Part shown: positions 27,281 to 36,447 of the stretch, in pieces
How the letters are laid out: each line of letters opens with the position of its first letter
Position numbering within the stretch: the first letter of the stretch is position 1
Origin: Dyadobacter frigoris
GTDB taxonomy: Bacteria; Bacteroidota; Bacteroidia; Cytophagales; Spirosomataceae
Direction: 5' to 3'
DNA: 64,000 nt
NCBI RefSeq assembly: GCF_005280585.1
Contig: NZ_SZVO01000001.1
Coordinates: forward strand, 248,001 to 312,000
Position numbers and translations under genes: made by a program
Notes under the pieces: model-generated
Seen by the model: only the letters and a program-made list of their open reading frames with translations
The model's database searches: none
Told to the model about the DNA's origin: nothing

Positions 27281-27856
27281 TCACTTCCCAAAAATCCTCC
27301 CATCCGTTATCTCCCCCCGATGCTCTTCCAAAAATTCACAAAACAATTTTATCTGAATTTCCTGCACCGAAAAGTCAACCGTCTGATCATAATTTTCCTG
27401 ATATACATCCTGGAAATCTGTGATCACATAGCGTAAAGTTCTAATCCCTTTTGAACGTAATGCTGGTAAATAAAAATTTTGATGACTATGTTCAAACCGG
27501 CCAGGCTGATAACTGTTTGTCGTTTTGATGTCTACCGCCAGTGTTTTTCCAATGACATCAACATAGCCATAAAGCAAAACATGATCAAGCTGATGTTCAC
27601 AATAAACCTGCGTTTTCATCATTGGGCGTGGTAGCAGTGCCCGGACTTTGTCAAGAATCTCGGCATCAAAGGAATCTTCATTCACACCTCTAATAACGGC
27701 TTCTTCAAAAGATGACCCTTTTGCCTGAGATTCTGTCTGCGGAATAGGAACACGATTGATCCGGTTTAGGAAATCAGTTTTTTCAATGTAACCTTTTTGA
27801 TATCGATCAAAAAGATTTAGTAATGTGGGATATAACTTATATTGGATTGCGGCCAA
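27281..27856 (-). CDS. PD-(D/E)XK nuclease-superfamily protein
   Basis: A 191-residue soluble protein. The core YGYVDVIGKTLAVDIKTTNSYQPG gives an Asp, then a beta strand with D-x-K (AVDIKTT), and FYLPALRSKGIRTLRYVITDF follows as the next helix and strand, so the superfamily call is good. A Glu in SSFEEAVIRGV (about residue 51) may complete the site. It lacks a helicase or methylase partner. The gene is convergent with the PIN toxin (6-bp gap) and could belong to the same accessory patch, or be a house gene of unknown role. Confidence 0.6.
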   Translation of the reverse strand: MAAIQYKLYPTLLNLFDRYQKGYIEKTDFLNRINRVPIPQTESQAKGSSFEEAVIRGVNEDSFDAEILDKVRALLPRPMMKTQVYCEHQLDHVLLYGYVDVIGKTLAVDIKTTNSYQPGRFEHSHQNFYLPALRSKGIRTLRYVITDFQDVYQENYDQTVDFSVQEIQIKLFCEFLEEHRGEITDGRIFGK

Positions 27857-27904
27857 AGGATGAAAATTTAATCTGATGGAAAAGTAGAGTATAAAGATAA
27901 CTTG

Positions 27905-28708
27905 TTAGCGCCGTCTTCTTTTTGCGTTGCCACTAAACTTGTACGTGACCGACAACGCCAGAAAACTGAATTTATCATTAGGTGTTTTACTATAAGAGTC
28001 AGCCTCTTCCGGATTAATTAGCCTCATGCCCGATGTGGCATCTACTTTATCACTTCTCACAAAATAAAAGTGATAGTTGAAGCCGAAAATCAATTTTTCA
28101 AACAACTTGTAATCAAACGAAACGCCAACGGGAATAATTCGCTCATTCGTTTTTTTGATTCCCCATTTTCCATGCGGTTTTCCCCAACGTAAAAAAAGTG
28201 GATTTCGGGCGCTTGTTTTGCTGTTTGTAAATCTTAATAAATTGTTTGTTTTGATATCAAAAGCATTGGCGCTGAACATCATTAACCCTAATCCCCCGTG
28301 AACATTTATATTAAATTCTCCATCGTAACCTGAAACAAATTGTTCGGTCAAATTCCACTTGGCCAGCAGTTCTATAGCATTGTATTCGTTGATGAAATAG
28401 GAGTTGAAGAACGAAACTTCCTGTCCGCCAAGTTTGCCCATTGAATATCCTAGACTCATAGAAAGTGTTTTATTGATGGTTCTGTTTGCTTCAATACCAA
28501 ACATTCCGGGCATATCCTGTTGGCCTAATTCTCCATAGAATTGGGTAAGTCCGCCTCTGATGGTCACGGAGTAAGGAGAAATTATTTTTTGTCTGGAATT
28601 ACCCCGTTTGTAATTTTCATATGCTTCTTTCCAGCTGTTCCGATGCTGTGCTTTTACAGGGAAGTATATAGAAATAAGGATAAATAATTGTAAAAATTTG
28701 CGAATCAT
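27905..28708 (-). CDS. Outer-membrane beta-barrel-like protein
   Basis: A 267-residue secreted protein with signal peptide ending YFPVKAQ. The body begins YSVTIRGGLTQFYGELGQQDMPGMFGIEANRTINKTLSMSLGYSMGKLGG, the usual pattern of Bacteroidota porin-like or PorT-like barrels, and closes FSFLALSVTYKFSG before a basic tail (NAKRRRR). The longest frame begins 30 codons earlier, but ATG 28708 fits the signal peptide. A -7-like TATATTTG lies on the minus strand at 28743-28736. Function unknown. Confidence 0.72.
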   Translation of the reverse strand: MIRKFLQLFILISIYFPVKAQHRNSWKEAYENYKRGNSRQKIISPYSVTIRGGLTQFYGELGQQDMPGMFGIEANRTINKTLSMSLGYSMGKLGGQEVSFFNSYFINEYNAIELLAKWNLTEQFVSGYDGEFNINVHGGLGLMMFSANAFDIKTNNLLRFTNSKTSARNPLFLRWGKPHGKWGIKKTNERIIPVGVSFDYKLFEKLIFGFNYHFYFVRSDKVDATSGMRLINPEEADSYSKTPNDKFSFLALSVTYKFSGNAKRRRR

Positions 28709-28875
28709 AATCGGTAGGTGTGTGTAGTCTTGAAACAAATATAAAACTATCGTGATTTTTATTCTGGTGTTTGGCTTTAAAATCAGTGCTTTATGCAAAC
28801 TTTACATATATGGGGCAAAACGATAACCAATAAATATCTGTTAGTTTTGTACTTCTAATTTTATGTTAATCGAAA

Positions 28876-29598
28876 ATGAGTGTAGTACCCTATAAAGACA
28901 AGGACGGAAGCAAACGTGAGCAGGTAGCGGAAATGTTTGATAACATTTCGCCAAAATATGATTTATTGAACCATGTTTTGAGTGGTGGTGTCGATATTTA
29001 CTGGCGTAAACGTGCGATAAAATTGCTGAAAAAAGAGCAGCCAAAAGTGATCCTGGATATCGCAACGGGTACGGGTGATTTTGCAATTGAAGCACTTTCT
29101 CTCAATCCTGAAAAGATATACGGCGTTGACATTTCCGAAGGAATGTTAGCCGTAGGACGTGAGAAAATTGCTAAGTTGGGCAAGCAGGATATTATCACTT
29201 TACAAAGCGGAGACTCGGAAAATTTGTCTTTTGAGAACAATTATTTCGACGCTGTTATCGTTTCGTTTGGAGTACGTAATTATCAGAATCTGTTGGCTGG
29301 CCTGACGGAAATGAACCGCGTCATGAAACAGGGCGGAACTTGTGTGGTTGTTGAATTCTCGAAACCCCGTTCTTTTCCGTTCAAGCAGTTTTACAATTTT
29401 TATTTCAAATATATATTACCATTGATAGGTAAGACCGTCTCAAAGGACAGTTCAGCCTACACCTACCTTCCTGAATCCGTTCAGGCATTTCCGGATGGGG
29501 AGGCTTTTCTTGAAATTTATAAAAAAGCAGGTTTTAAAAATACCAAATGCATACCATTAACCTTCGGGATTTGCTCCATTTATACAGGACAAAAATAA
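28876..29598 (+). CDS. ubiE: Demethylmenaquinone methyltransferase
   Basis: A 240-residue SAM-dependent methyltransferase, MenG/UbiE. VAEMFDNISPKYDLLNHVLSGGVDIYWRKRAI is the family signature, ILDIATGTGDFAIEAL binds SAM, DAVIVSFGVRNYQNL follows, and the end is FKNTKCIPLTFGICSIYTGQK. It methylates demethylmenaquinone in the last step of menaquinone synthesis. A -7-like TAGTTTTG at 28842-28849 precedes the start by 27 bp. It overlaps porT by 52 bp. As I recall it, this ubiE-porT adjacency is seen in other Bacteroidota. Confidence 0.95.
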   Translation: MSVVPYKDKDGSKREQVAEMFDNISPKYDLLNHVLSGGVDIYWRKRAIKLLKKEQPKVILDIATGTGDFAIEALSLNPEKIYGVDISEGMLAVGREKIAKLGKQDIITLQSGDSENLSFENNYFDAVIVSFGVRNYQNLLAGLTEMNRVMKQGGTCVVVEFSKPRSFPFKQFYNFYFKYILPLIGKTVSKDSSAYTYLPESVQAFPDGEAFLEIYKKAGFKNTKCIPLTFGICSIYTGQK

Positions 29599-30290
29599 TT
29601 ATCAGTTTCGCCATACTGTGTGTGTTTTCACAGGAAGTTAAAGCGCAGGGACAAGGTTATGTGCGCCGGCATTTGGAATATTATGATGACAAACCGATCC
29701 ATTACGGGATTTTGTTTGCTATGCCGTTTACGAGTTATAACATCCGCCATAGTGATGCATTTGTTCCTGGTGATTCAGCTTATCTGATTCAGTCGCCGAT
29801 GAAAACGGCTTTTCGGATGGGTTTTATTCTTAATGCCTATTTGAGTGAAAGGTTTGATATCCGGACAACGCCATCGGTTTCGCTTTACGAGCGTCAGATT
29901 AAGTATAGCTATCCTAACAGTCCTGACAAAATTGATAAACGGGAGTCTACCTGGCTTGAAATTCCGTTGCTCATAAAATATAAATCCAAAAGGCGGGTCA
30001 ACACGCGTATGTACATGATTGCCGGTGTAACGCTTGGTCTTGAAACCAATGTTAAAAAAAGTACTGCCGGAACCGGAAGTGCAGGAGGCCGGCTTGATAC
30101 GCAGACATCAGATTTTACATTCGACTGTGGCGTAGGTTACGAGCGGTTTTTTGAGTTTTTCAAATTCGCTCCCGAATTGAGATTTTCTACGGGTTTGAAG
30201 AATGTATTGAATCCATCAAAAAATTCAAGTGCTGTTGGAATTGGAAAACTTACCACGCATACGGTAACTTTATATTTAAATTTTGAATAA
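29547..30290 (+). CDS. porT: Type IX secretion/gliding protein PorT
   Basis: A 247-residue outer-membrane protein. After the signal peptide (ISFAILCVFSQEVKAQ), IHYGILFAMPFTSYNIRHSDAF, FRMGFILNAYLSERFDIRTTPSVSLYERQI, STWLEIPLLIKYKSKRRVNTRMYMIAG and the closing strand HTVTLYLNFE follow the PorT pattern. PorT is needed for T9SS function in Porphyromonas and Flavobacterium (SprT). The only suitable start, ATG 29547, lies inside the end of ubiE, so the two are translationally linked. With gldH it shows that the genome encodes a type IX system even though the core motor genes are outside this window. Confidence 0.88.
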   Translation: MHTINLRDLLHLYRTKIIISFAILCVFSQEVKAQGQGYVRRHLEYYDDKPIHYGILFAMPFTSYNIRHSDAFVPGDSAYLIQSPMKTAFRMGFILNAYLSERFDIRTTPSVSLYERQIKYSYPNSPDKIDKRESTWLEIPLLIKYKSKRRVNTRMYMIAGVTLGLETNVKKSTAGTGSAGGRLDTQTSDFTFDCGVGYERFFEFFKFAPELRFSTGLKNVLNPSKNSSAVGIGKLTTHTVTLYLNFE

Positions 30291-30358
30291 ACAGAATTCT
30301 GATTATCAGGTCATTGAAAAAAATATTTTAAAAAAATAAAATTTTTTCTGTGGATAAT

Positions 30359-30389
30359 TTGGATAAAGAAAATCAGTCCTGCATATTTG
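30359..30389 (+). promoter_or_regulatory. Probable promoter of the tRNA-Val pair
   Basis: TTG at 30359-30361, a 20-bp spacer and CATATTTG at 30382-30389 (one mismatch to TAnnTTTG) lie just upstream of the first tRNA-Val. Confidence 0.5.
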
Positions 30390-30411
30390 CACTCCCGAAT
30401 GATGACAAGAG

Positions 30412-30486
30412 GGGCTCTTAGCTCAGTTGGTTCAGAGCACCTGCCTTACAAGCAGGGGGTCGCTGGTTCGAATCCAGCAGGGCCCA
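30412..30486 (+). tRNA. tRNA-Val (anticodon TAC), copy 1
   Basis: A 75-nt cloverleaf. Acceptor arms GGGCTCT and AGGGCCC pair with one G-T, and the discriminator is A. The anticodon arm CCTGCCTTACAAGCAGG has anticodon TAC and the T-arm is GCTGGTTCGAATCCAGC. No encoded CCA. A terminator follows. Confidence 0.96.
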
Positions 30487-30490
30487 CAAG

Positions 30491-30525
30491 AAAACGAGTT
30501 AGCAATAACTCGTTTTACTTTTTCT
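30491..30525 (+). terminator. Hairpin terminator between the tRNA-Val copies
   Basis: A perfect 11-bp stem, AAAACGAGTTA/TAACTCGTTTT, with a GCAA loop and ACTTTTTC after it. If efficient, the second tRNA needs its own promoter, which I could not find, so read-through is possible. Confidence 0.75.
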
Positions 30526-30565
30526 CAGAAAGTTGAAAAAAGGTCATTATTTTGAATTCCCGAAA

Positions 30566-30640
30566 GGGCTCTTAGCTCAGTTGGTTCAGAGCACCTGCCT
30601 TACAAGCAGGGGGTCGCTGGTTCGAATCCAGCAGGGCCCA
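30566..30640 (+). tRNA. tRNA-Val (anticodon TAC), copy 2
   Basis: Identical over all 75 bases to the first copy 79 bp upstream, same anticodon TAC and discriminator A. The flanks differ, so only the gene itself has stayed identical. Confidence 0.96.
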
Positions 30641-30644
30641 CATT

Positions 30645-30678
30645 AAAAAAGCAAATCATTTCTGATTTGCTTTTTTTG
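30645..30678. terminator. Intrinsic terminator after tRNA-Val copy 2
   Basis: AAAAAAGCAAATCA pairs with TGATTTGCTTTTTT across a 4-base loop. The A and T arms suit both strands, ending the tRNA pair and the convergent phosphoesterase gene. Confidence 0.85.
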
Positions 30679-30689
30679 TTTTAACTCAA

Positions 30690-31808
30690 TTAAAGATGAA
30701 GTTCGAATTCGTCTGCCAGTGAAGCCTTCATGGTGTTATCCATTTTTTCTTCGTGTGGAATTGTATAATATTCTCCTTTCAAAGTTAATCCGGTGCTGCT
30801 TTTTTCTATGGCAATTTTTAAAAAGCCATGTTTGTCTCCACAATAGGTTTCCAGATTTACCCCTTCAAATAAATCACTATCATTAGTAAAACGTTTGTCG
30901 CTTTTTAAAGCCACAGGATGAAGTTCGTCGTAACCTCCTGCACCTGCAACAATGAAAGGGATTTTCAAGCCATCTTTATATTCCTTTGTAAACCTTTGGT
31001 AATTGTGCACATGGCCGCTGAAAACAATATCCGGTCTCACACCGGTTTCTACGAATATTTCTTCAAGAAGTGTAATCATTGGAATACTCGAACCATGGTT
31101 TATGTCGGCGGAATAAGGTGCATGATGTAAACATAAAATCAATGCTTTATCTGGCCTTTCCTTATCAGCCGCTATAAGTTCTTCTTTAAACCATTTTTGT
31201 TGGTCAGGCGTAATCACTCCAAATTTTGGAACATTACTATGTAAACCTATTATGTTTGCCAAAGGCGCTTTGAGTGTCCAGTAAATGTTAGGCTGAACCA
31301 TGCTTTTTCGGTCAACTCCGCCACCAAAGCTAATATCTCTTGATTCAGTGTCACAAAATACGGCCTTAAATGCATCCAGGCTTTTATAAGGTGTGGCATT
31401 AGGATTTACATCACTATCATGATTTCCTGCGATGGCAAATATAGGTCCGGGATATTTTTCGTAGGGGTCGAAAAACTGTGTGTAATAGCGGCTCGCTTCA
31501 CCAAAGCTATAAACAACATCTCCCAAATGAAATAAGAATTGTGGACGTTCATCTTTACTGCTTTCATATTGCCGGCCCATTTCACTGGCTACTAAATGCT
31601 GAAAGGTCGGCCTTCCGATACTTCCGGTATCACCCAACATGTGAAATATAGTTTTTTCAGTATTGACATCCGGGATAATTTTCTGCAATGCTAACCGATA
31701 CGGATACTTGCCGGAAGGAGAGGGTAAAGGCTGAAATTTATAAGTATCGTCAGGCTGGTCTTTTTTCAAAACCGGCGTGAGATACCTGAAAGAGGTATTG
31801 GAAATCAT
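30690..31808 (-). CDS. Calcineurin-like metallophosphoesterase
   Basis: A 372-residue cytoplasmic-looking protein with the full metallophosphoesterase motif set: LGDTGSIG, FHLGDVVYSFGE, AGNHDSD, LCLHHAPY and FSGHVHNYQRF. It resembles purple-acid-phosphatase-like enzymes, though no signal peptide is present. The frame extends to a GTG at 31814; ATG 31808 is used. TATTTTTG on the minus strand (31832-31825) is a good -7 box. Substrate unknown. It is convergent with the tRNA-Val pair and not linked to the polysaccharide genes on the other strand. Confidence 0.88.
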   Translation of the reverse strand: MISNTSFRYLTPVLKKDQPDDTYKFQPLPSPSGKYPYRLALQKIIPDVNTEKTIFHMLGDTGSIGRPTFQHLVASEMGRQYESSKDERPQFLFHLGDVVYSFGEASRYYTQFFDPYEKYPGPIFAIAGNHDSDVNPNATPYKSLDAFKAVFCDTESRDISFGGGVDRKSMVQPNIYWTLKAPLANIIGLHSNVPKFGVITPDQQKWFKEELIAADKERPDKALILCLHHAPYSADINHGSSIPMITLLEEIFVETGVRPDIVFSGHVHNYQRFTKEYKDGLKIPFIVAGAGGYDELHPVALKSDKRFTNDSDLFEGVNLETYCGDKHGFLKIAIEKSSTGLTLKGEYYTIPHEEKMDNTMKASLADEFELHL

Positions 31809-32021
31809 GATCACAAATTAAAACCAAAAATACAATTGGGTATTAAGGTACAGTTAAATTTAAAATAGGGGAGCGCCCAAAGTTGATTTAGGGTTACTTT
31901 TTACTGGCGTTCTATTCTAATATACTGAAAATGATTTCTTAAACCAACTTACGTCCGGATTGTTATTTTACATTTAATGGGCAGGTGGTTTTAAAGGTAC
32001 TTATCAATACACACACTTTTC

Positions 32022-33953
32022 ATGAAAATTTTCCAAAGCCAGGGAGCTGGCTTGTTTGCTATATCAGATTTATTTCAGGTTGTTCAAAATATGGGTTGGC
32101 AATATACCGGCTTTCGTATTTGGTATGAAATTCAACGAAGAACGGGAATATTAAAACTTCGGTTTCCTGTTAATCCACCGGGAAAAAAAATGGTCACACT
32201 TGAAGAATGGCGGACTATTCCGGTAAATTTTTTCTTTTCTGATCAATTTCTTGAATCGAATTTTGAGGAGAGGCACCCGGATTATCGTGCACTTTCAAAA
32301 CGCGTTGAAGCGATTCATCAAAACCGTTTTTTGTATTTTGGATCGAAATGGTTCACTGTTCCGGATTGGCTGACGAATCCACAAAATGGATTTCAATATG
32401 ATGTTACAAAACACTGGACAGAAATTCCTGATTTTTCTCGGAAAGCCGGAGATATAAAGTATGTCTGGGAAAAATCGCGTTTCACTTTTCTGTATGATTT
32501 GATTCGTTATGATCATCATTTTGGAAGAGATCAGTCTGAAACCGTTTTTTTGCAAATTGAAAGCTGGATTGATCATAATCCGGTTAACTGCGGTCCGAAC
32601 TGGCGGTGCAGTCAGGAAATTACGATTCGGGTTTTAAACTGGACTTTTGCTTTGCAGTATTACAAAAAGTCCTCTGCTCTTAATGATGAGCTTCTCTCAA
32701 AAATCCTAAACAGTATTTATCAGCAGATGCGTCATGTCGCAGAAAACATTCATTTCTCCCGTATTGCAATACGAAATAATCATGCGCTTACAGAGGCATT
32801 AGGTTTGTATTTAATCGGTTTGTTATACCCGTTTTTTGATGAAAGTGGTAATTGGAAAAGAAACGGAAAGAAGTGGTTTGCAGAAGAAATCGCTTATCAG
32901 GTTTATGATGACGGCACTTTTCTTCAATTTTCCATGAATTATCATCGTGTCTTGGTTCAATTATTAACCTGGGCGATTCAACTTGCAGATTTAAATCATG
33001 AATCCTGGAACGAAGTCGTATATGATCGTGCAAGAAAATCTTTAAAATTTCTTCAAACTTGTCAGGATACTAAAACGGGTTGGCTTCCTAACTATGGAAA
33101 TAACGACGGCGCTTTATTTTTCCCGTTAACCGATTGTCATTTCCGGGATTTTCGACCGCAGTTATTGGCTTTGGCAACAGTTCTGGAAGAAAAATGTAAT
33201 TATGGAAATGGGCCATGGAAAGAGGAAAGTGTATGGCTCAACCTAAATCCTGATACTATCGAAGACAAAACGCTGAGAGAAGATTTCCAAATTTCTACTT
33301 TCCTAAAGGGCGGTTATTATGTTTTAAGAGATCATTACACAATTACATTTCTTCGGTGCGGAAGTTACCAGAACCGTCCTTTTCAGTCAGATAACTTACA
33401 TCTTGATATCTGGGTTGATGGTGAAAATATTTTGCGGGACGCCGGATCTTATCAATACAACACGGATCAAAAATGGACGAATTACTTTTCAGGAACTGCA
33501 TCGCATAATACCGTGATTTTGGGAGATCATGATCAAATGCGAAAAGGTAAAAGATTTATCTGGTACGACTGGATTAAAAAAGGCGAAGGAAATTGGAAAG
33601 AAGAAAATGATGCTACGGTTTTTGACGGCTAGTATATAGGATTTAAAAAGCTTGGAAGAAATATCATTCACAAGCGTAAAGTGACCATGGTAAAAGGAGC
33701 CTTTCACTGGATTGTTGAAGACTGGATTGAAAATGTACCCGAAGGAATTTTAATGCATCAAATCTGGCATCCTTACCCTGCTTTTTTTGAAAAGTTTACA
33801 ATCAACGCTTTTCATGAAAATGAAAAAGTGATTTCATTTTCCAAAACAGAAGGTTGGTATTCCGGAACGTATGGAGAAAAAGAGCCAACACAGAGAATTG
33901 TTTTTAGTACCCAAGAGCGATATATCAAAACGATTATTTGTCTAAAAATTTAA
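32022..33953 (+). pseudogene. Heparinase II/III-like protein interrupted by an in-frame TAG
   Basis: One reading frame of 644 codons is interrupted only by TAG at 33630-33632 (codon 537). The part before it has the alpha/alpha toroid (NWRCSQEITIRVLNWTFALQYY, NNHALTEALGLYLIGL) and the start of the C-terminal beta-sandwich (GGYYVLRDHYTITFLRCG, HLDIWVDGENILRDAGSYQYN, HNTVILGDHDQM). After the stop the frame continues YIGFKKLGRNIIHKRKV and on to KTIICLKI without another stop. Heparinase II/III-fold lyases act on uronic-acid polysaccharides, and family members also lie in exopolysaccharide loci, as here beside a GT4 gene. No signal peptide is seen. It may be a fresh pseudogene, a read-through codon or a sequencing error. 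Confidence 0.8.
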
Positions 33954-33967
33954 AGAAAAAATCAGCG

Positions 33968-35194
33968 ATGCGAATTTTACTAATACATCAGTTTTTTCTT
34001 GAAGATAACGAAGGCGGTGGTTCGCGGTGGAATGAGATGAGCAGAATCTGGACGGAAGCCGGGCATGAAGTAACGGTTTTGGCAGGCATGACGCACTATA
34101 TGGGAAATGTAAAATCCAACTACGACGGGAAATATTTTCATATTTCAAAAAACCGGGATTTTGTAAAAGTGATCCGTTGCCATGTTAGTTCGGGAGATAA
34201 AGGTTTTCTAAGCCGCATTTGGTCTTTTCTGTCCTTTGTTTTTTCAGGAATCTTCGCTGGAATATTTCTGGCAAAAGAAAAATATGACATGATCATTGTC
34301 ACATCGCCTCCATTGTTTGTTGGGCTTATCGCGATTTTTCTGAGCTGGTGGAAGAATATTCCTTTTGTATTTGAAGTCAGAGATCTTTGGCCTGAATCGG
34401 CAATTGATACCGGTGTTTTGAAAAATAAATACCTGATTCATTTTTCATTCTGTTTTGAAAAATTGATTTATCGAAAGGCGAAACGGATTTGTGTTTTAAC
34501 GCCTGCTTTTCAGGAAATATTAATCAGAGAAAAACACATAAATGCAGATAAAATCATTTGCATCCCAAACGGAGCAGATTTTATTTTTTCTGACAAATTA
34601 CTTACTTCATTTGACTCTCATTCCTTTCGTAAAGTCCATAATCTTGAAGATAAATTTGTTATAACCTACGTCGGGGCGCACGGAATTTCCAATCATCTGA
34701 TTCAGGTTTTAGAAACCGCTGAACTTCTCCTTGATACAAAAGTCATTTTCTTACTTATTGGGAATGGTGCAGAGAAAGAAGACTTAATTAAAGAATCTAA
34801 TCATAGAAAACTTACCAATGTCCGTTCTATTGGTTCTGTATCAAAAAGTGAAGTTTTTAACTATATTCTGGCGTCTGATATTGGGTTGTCGGTTTTGAAG
34901 AAAACGGGCATTTTTAAAACAATTTATTCTAATAAGACTTTTGATTATTTGTCCTGTAAAAAGCCTGTTTTAATGGCGATTGATGGGATTTCCAGACAAT
35001 TAATCGAAGAGGCGGATGCAGGATTATTTGTAGAACCGGAAAATCCGAAAGACTTTGCCCAAAAGATCAGATTTTATTTAAATAATCCTGACATCGCCAA
35101 ACGGCAAGGCGAAAATGGATATACATTTGTTAAAAATCATTTTGACCGGGAAGTTTTGGCAAAGGTGTATTTGAATTATATTCGGGGCATCTGA
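33968..35194 (+). CDS. Family 4 glycosyltransferase (WbuB-like)
   Basis: A 408-residue GT-B enzyme. MRILLIHQFFLEDNEGGGSRWNEMSRIWTEAGHEVTVLAG is the acceptor-domain start typical of WbuB/WbpL-type GT4s. EVRDLWPES is the family hallmark, and FVITYVGAHGISNHLIQVLE with NKTFDYLSCKKPVLMAIDGISRQLIEEADAGLFVEPEN is the donor-nucleotide site. Substrates of relatives are N-acetyl-fucosamine or similar sugars in O-antigen or exopolysaccharide. The longer frame begins at a TTG inside the heparinase gene; ATG 33968 lies 14 bp after that gene's stop, so the two are a polysaccharide operon. Confidence 0.88.
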   Translation: MRILLIHQFFLEDNEGGGSRWNEMSRIWTEAGHEVTVLAGMTHYMGNVKSNYDGKYFHISKNRDFVKVIRCHVSSGDKGFLSRIWSFLSFVFSGIFAGIFLAKEKYDMIIVTSPPLFVGLIAIFLSWWKNIPFVFEVRDLWPESAIDTGVLKNKYLIHFSFCFEKLIYRKAKRICVLTPAFQEILIREKHINADKIICIPNGADFIFSDKLLTSFDSHSFRKVHNLEDKFVITYVGAHGISNHLIQVLETAELLLDTKVIFLLIGNGAEKEDLIKESNHRKLTNVRSIGSVSKSEVFNYILASDIGLSVLKKTGIFKTIYSNKTFDYLSCKKPVLMAIDGISRQLIEEADAGLFVEPENPKDFAQKIRFYLNNPDIAKRQGENGYTFVKNHFDREVLAKVYLNYIRGI

Positions 35195-35236
35195 AAAGAA
35201 ATTGATCTCAAATTACTTTTGATAAACCGAATTTAA

Positions 35237-35689
35237 ATGTCACATATCAGAAAAATAGCCGCCAGCAAACGCATTGCTATGGTTGCACACGATAACCGGA
35301 AAACGGAATTGATGGATTGGGCAACAGCCAATCGCGAATTATTGTCCAAAAATACTTTATACGCCACCGGAACAACGGGCAGATTATTGGAAGAATTGTT
35401 GAATCAACCCGTTATACTGCTTTTGAGCGGTCCACTCGGAGGGGATCAACAGGTTGGATCGATGATCGCAGAGGAAAAAATTGATTTGTTGATTTTTTTC
35501 TGGGATCCTATGTCAGCCCAGCCGCATGATCCGGATGTAAAAGCATTACTTCGGTTATGTGTTGTTTGGAATATTCCTGTGGCCTCTAATCGTGCAACAG
35601 CCGATTTTTTATTTACATCTCCCTTGATGCATGAAGATTATTTAGCAGAACAGACTGATTATAGTAAATATTTGAACCGTATTGTCTGA
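35237..35689 (+). CDS. mgsA: Methylglyoxal synthase
   Basis: A 150-residue enzyme that turns dihydroxyacetone phosphate into methylglyoxal and phosphate, bypassing lower glycolysis. The sequence is nearly canonical: [77 protein letters not shown] and [13 protein letters not shown]. The catalytic Asp lies in the GGDQQ segment, and length is as in E. coli MgsA. It starts 42 bp after the glycosyltransferase. Confidence 0.95.
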   Translation: MSHIRKIAASKRIAMVAHDNRKTELMDWATANRELLSKNTLYATGTTGRLLEELLNQPVILLLSGPLGGDQQVGSMIAEEKIDLLIFFWDPMSAQPHDPDVKALLRLCVVWNIPVASNRATADFLFTSPLMHEDYLAEQTDYSKYLNRIV

Positions 35690-35736
35690 ACTGAAATGAG
35701 CGGGTTCGGGTTTTTTCTTTGTACAAAAATACACTC

Positions 35737-36357
35737 ATGAAGAACCTGTCAGATTTATTTCAAAGCGGAATAGAAAGAACGATTTATTCTTATTCCGATT
35801 ATATGTTGTTAATGGAACTGGTTGTAATGGAGCAAAGAACAACCGGGCCGAAACAATCAGACGAATTAAATCATTACACAAAGTTGAATTTGCATCGGAT
35901 GCAGCGTTTGAACAAAACGGTTGTATTAAGTGAAAGTTTGAAAATAGCTATAAGTCAGATCCAGTTTCCTCAAATCTGGTATGTTTTGACAGAAGCCTGG
36001 TGTGGTGATGCGGCACAAAATATTCCGGTTTTGGCTGCCATTGCAAAATTGAATCCGCTGATCGATATTCAGCTTATTTTGAGAGATGAAAATCCGGATA
36101 TAATGGACGAATATCTTACCAACGGAGGACGTTCCATTCCAAAATTGATTGCGGTTGATGGAGAATTTAACGAAATTTTCAACTGGGGGCCACGACCAGC
36201 CGGCGCTCAGCAGATGCTGATGGAATATAAAGAAAGCCCAATTAAGCCGTACAAAGAATTTGCTGAGGATATTCAGAAATGGTATACGGCAGATAAAACG
36301 CAGTCTATGCAAAAAGAATTATTAGTGATACTGGAAGGTGTTTCTGTTGAAAAGTAA
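35737..36357 (+). CDS. Thioredoxin-family protein
   Basis: A 206-residue cytoplasmic thioredoxin-fold protein. The active-site region reads WYVLTEAWCGDAAQNIPVLA, so only one cysteine is present (WCGDA), where classical thioredoxins have CxxC. The cis-proline follows in GRSIPKLIAVDG. An N-terminal helical extension of about 75 residues precedes the fold. This variant is widespread in Bacteroidota and annotated thioredoxin family; a one-cysteine site suggests thiol binding or bacillithiol-type chemistry rather than disulphide reduction, which is inference. A TTG start at 35719 is possible, but ATG 35737 is preferred. Confidence 0.82.
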   Translation: MKNLSDLFQSGIERTIYSYSDYMLLMELVVMEQRTTGPKQSDELNHYTKLNLHRMQRLNKTVVLSESLKIAISQIQFPQIWYVLTEAWCGDAAQNIPVLAAIAKLNPLIDIQLILRDENPDIMDEYLTNGGRSIPKLIAVDGEFNEIFNWGPRPAGAQQMLMEYKESPIKPYKEFAEDIQKWYTADKTQSMQKELLVILEGVSVEK

Positions 36358-36376
36358 GTTTTTTAATAGATTACTC

Positions 36377-36384
36377 TATCTTTG
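36377..36384 (+). promoter_or_regulatory. Probable -7 element TATCTTTG before nuoI
   Basis: An exact TAnnTTTG lies 64 bp upstream of the nuoI start. No TTG sits at the right -33 distance. It supports nuoI as first gene of its own transcript. Confidence 0.45.
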
Positions 36385-36447
36385 CAATAGGCTTATTTTC
36401 GGATTTCCCGGATGTAGTTATGAATTGAAAATTGAGACCTGCTAACG

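Noticed and set aside
27281..28708. A defence island formed by VapBC, the PD-(D/E)XK protein and neighbours
   Set aside because: The nuclease-fold protein has no helicase, methylase or specificity partner, and the following gene is an outer-membrane protein, so a defence system is not supported.
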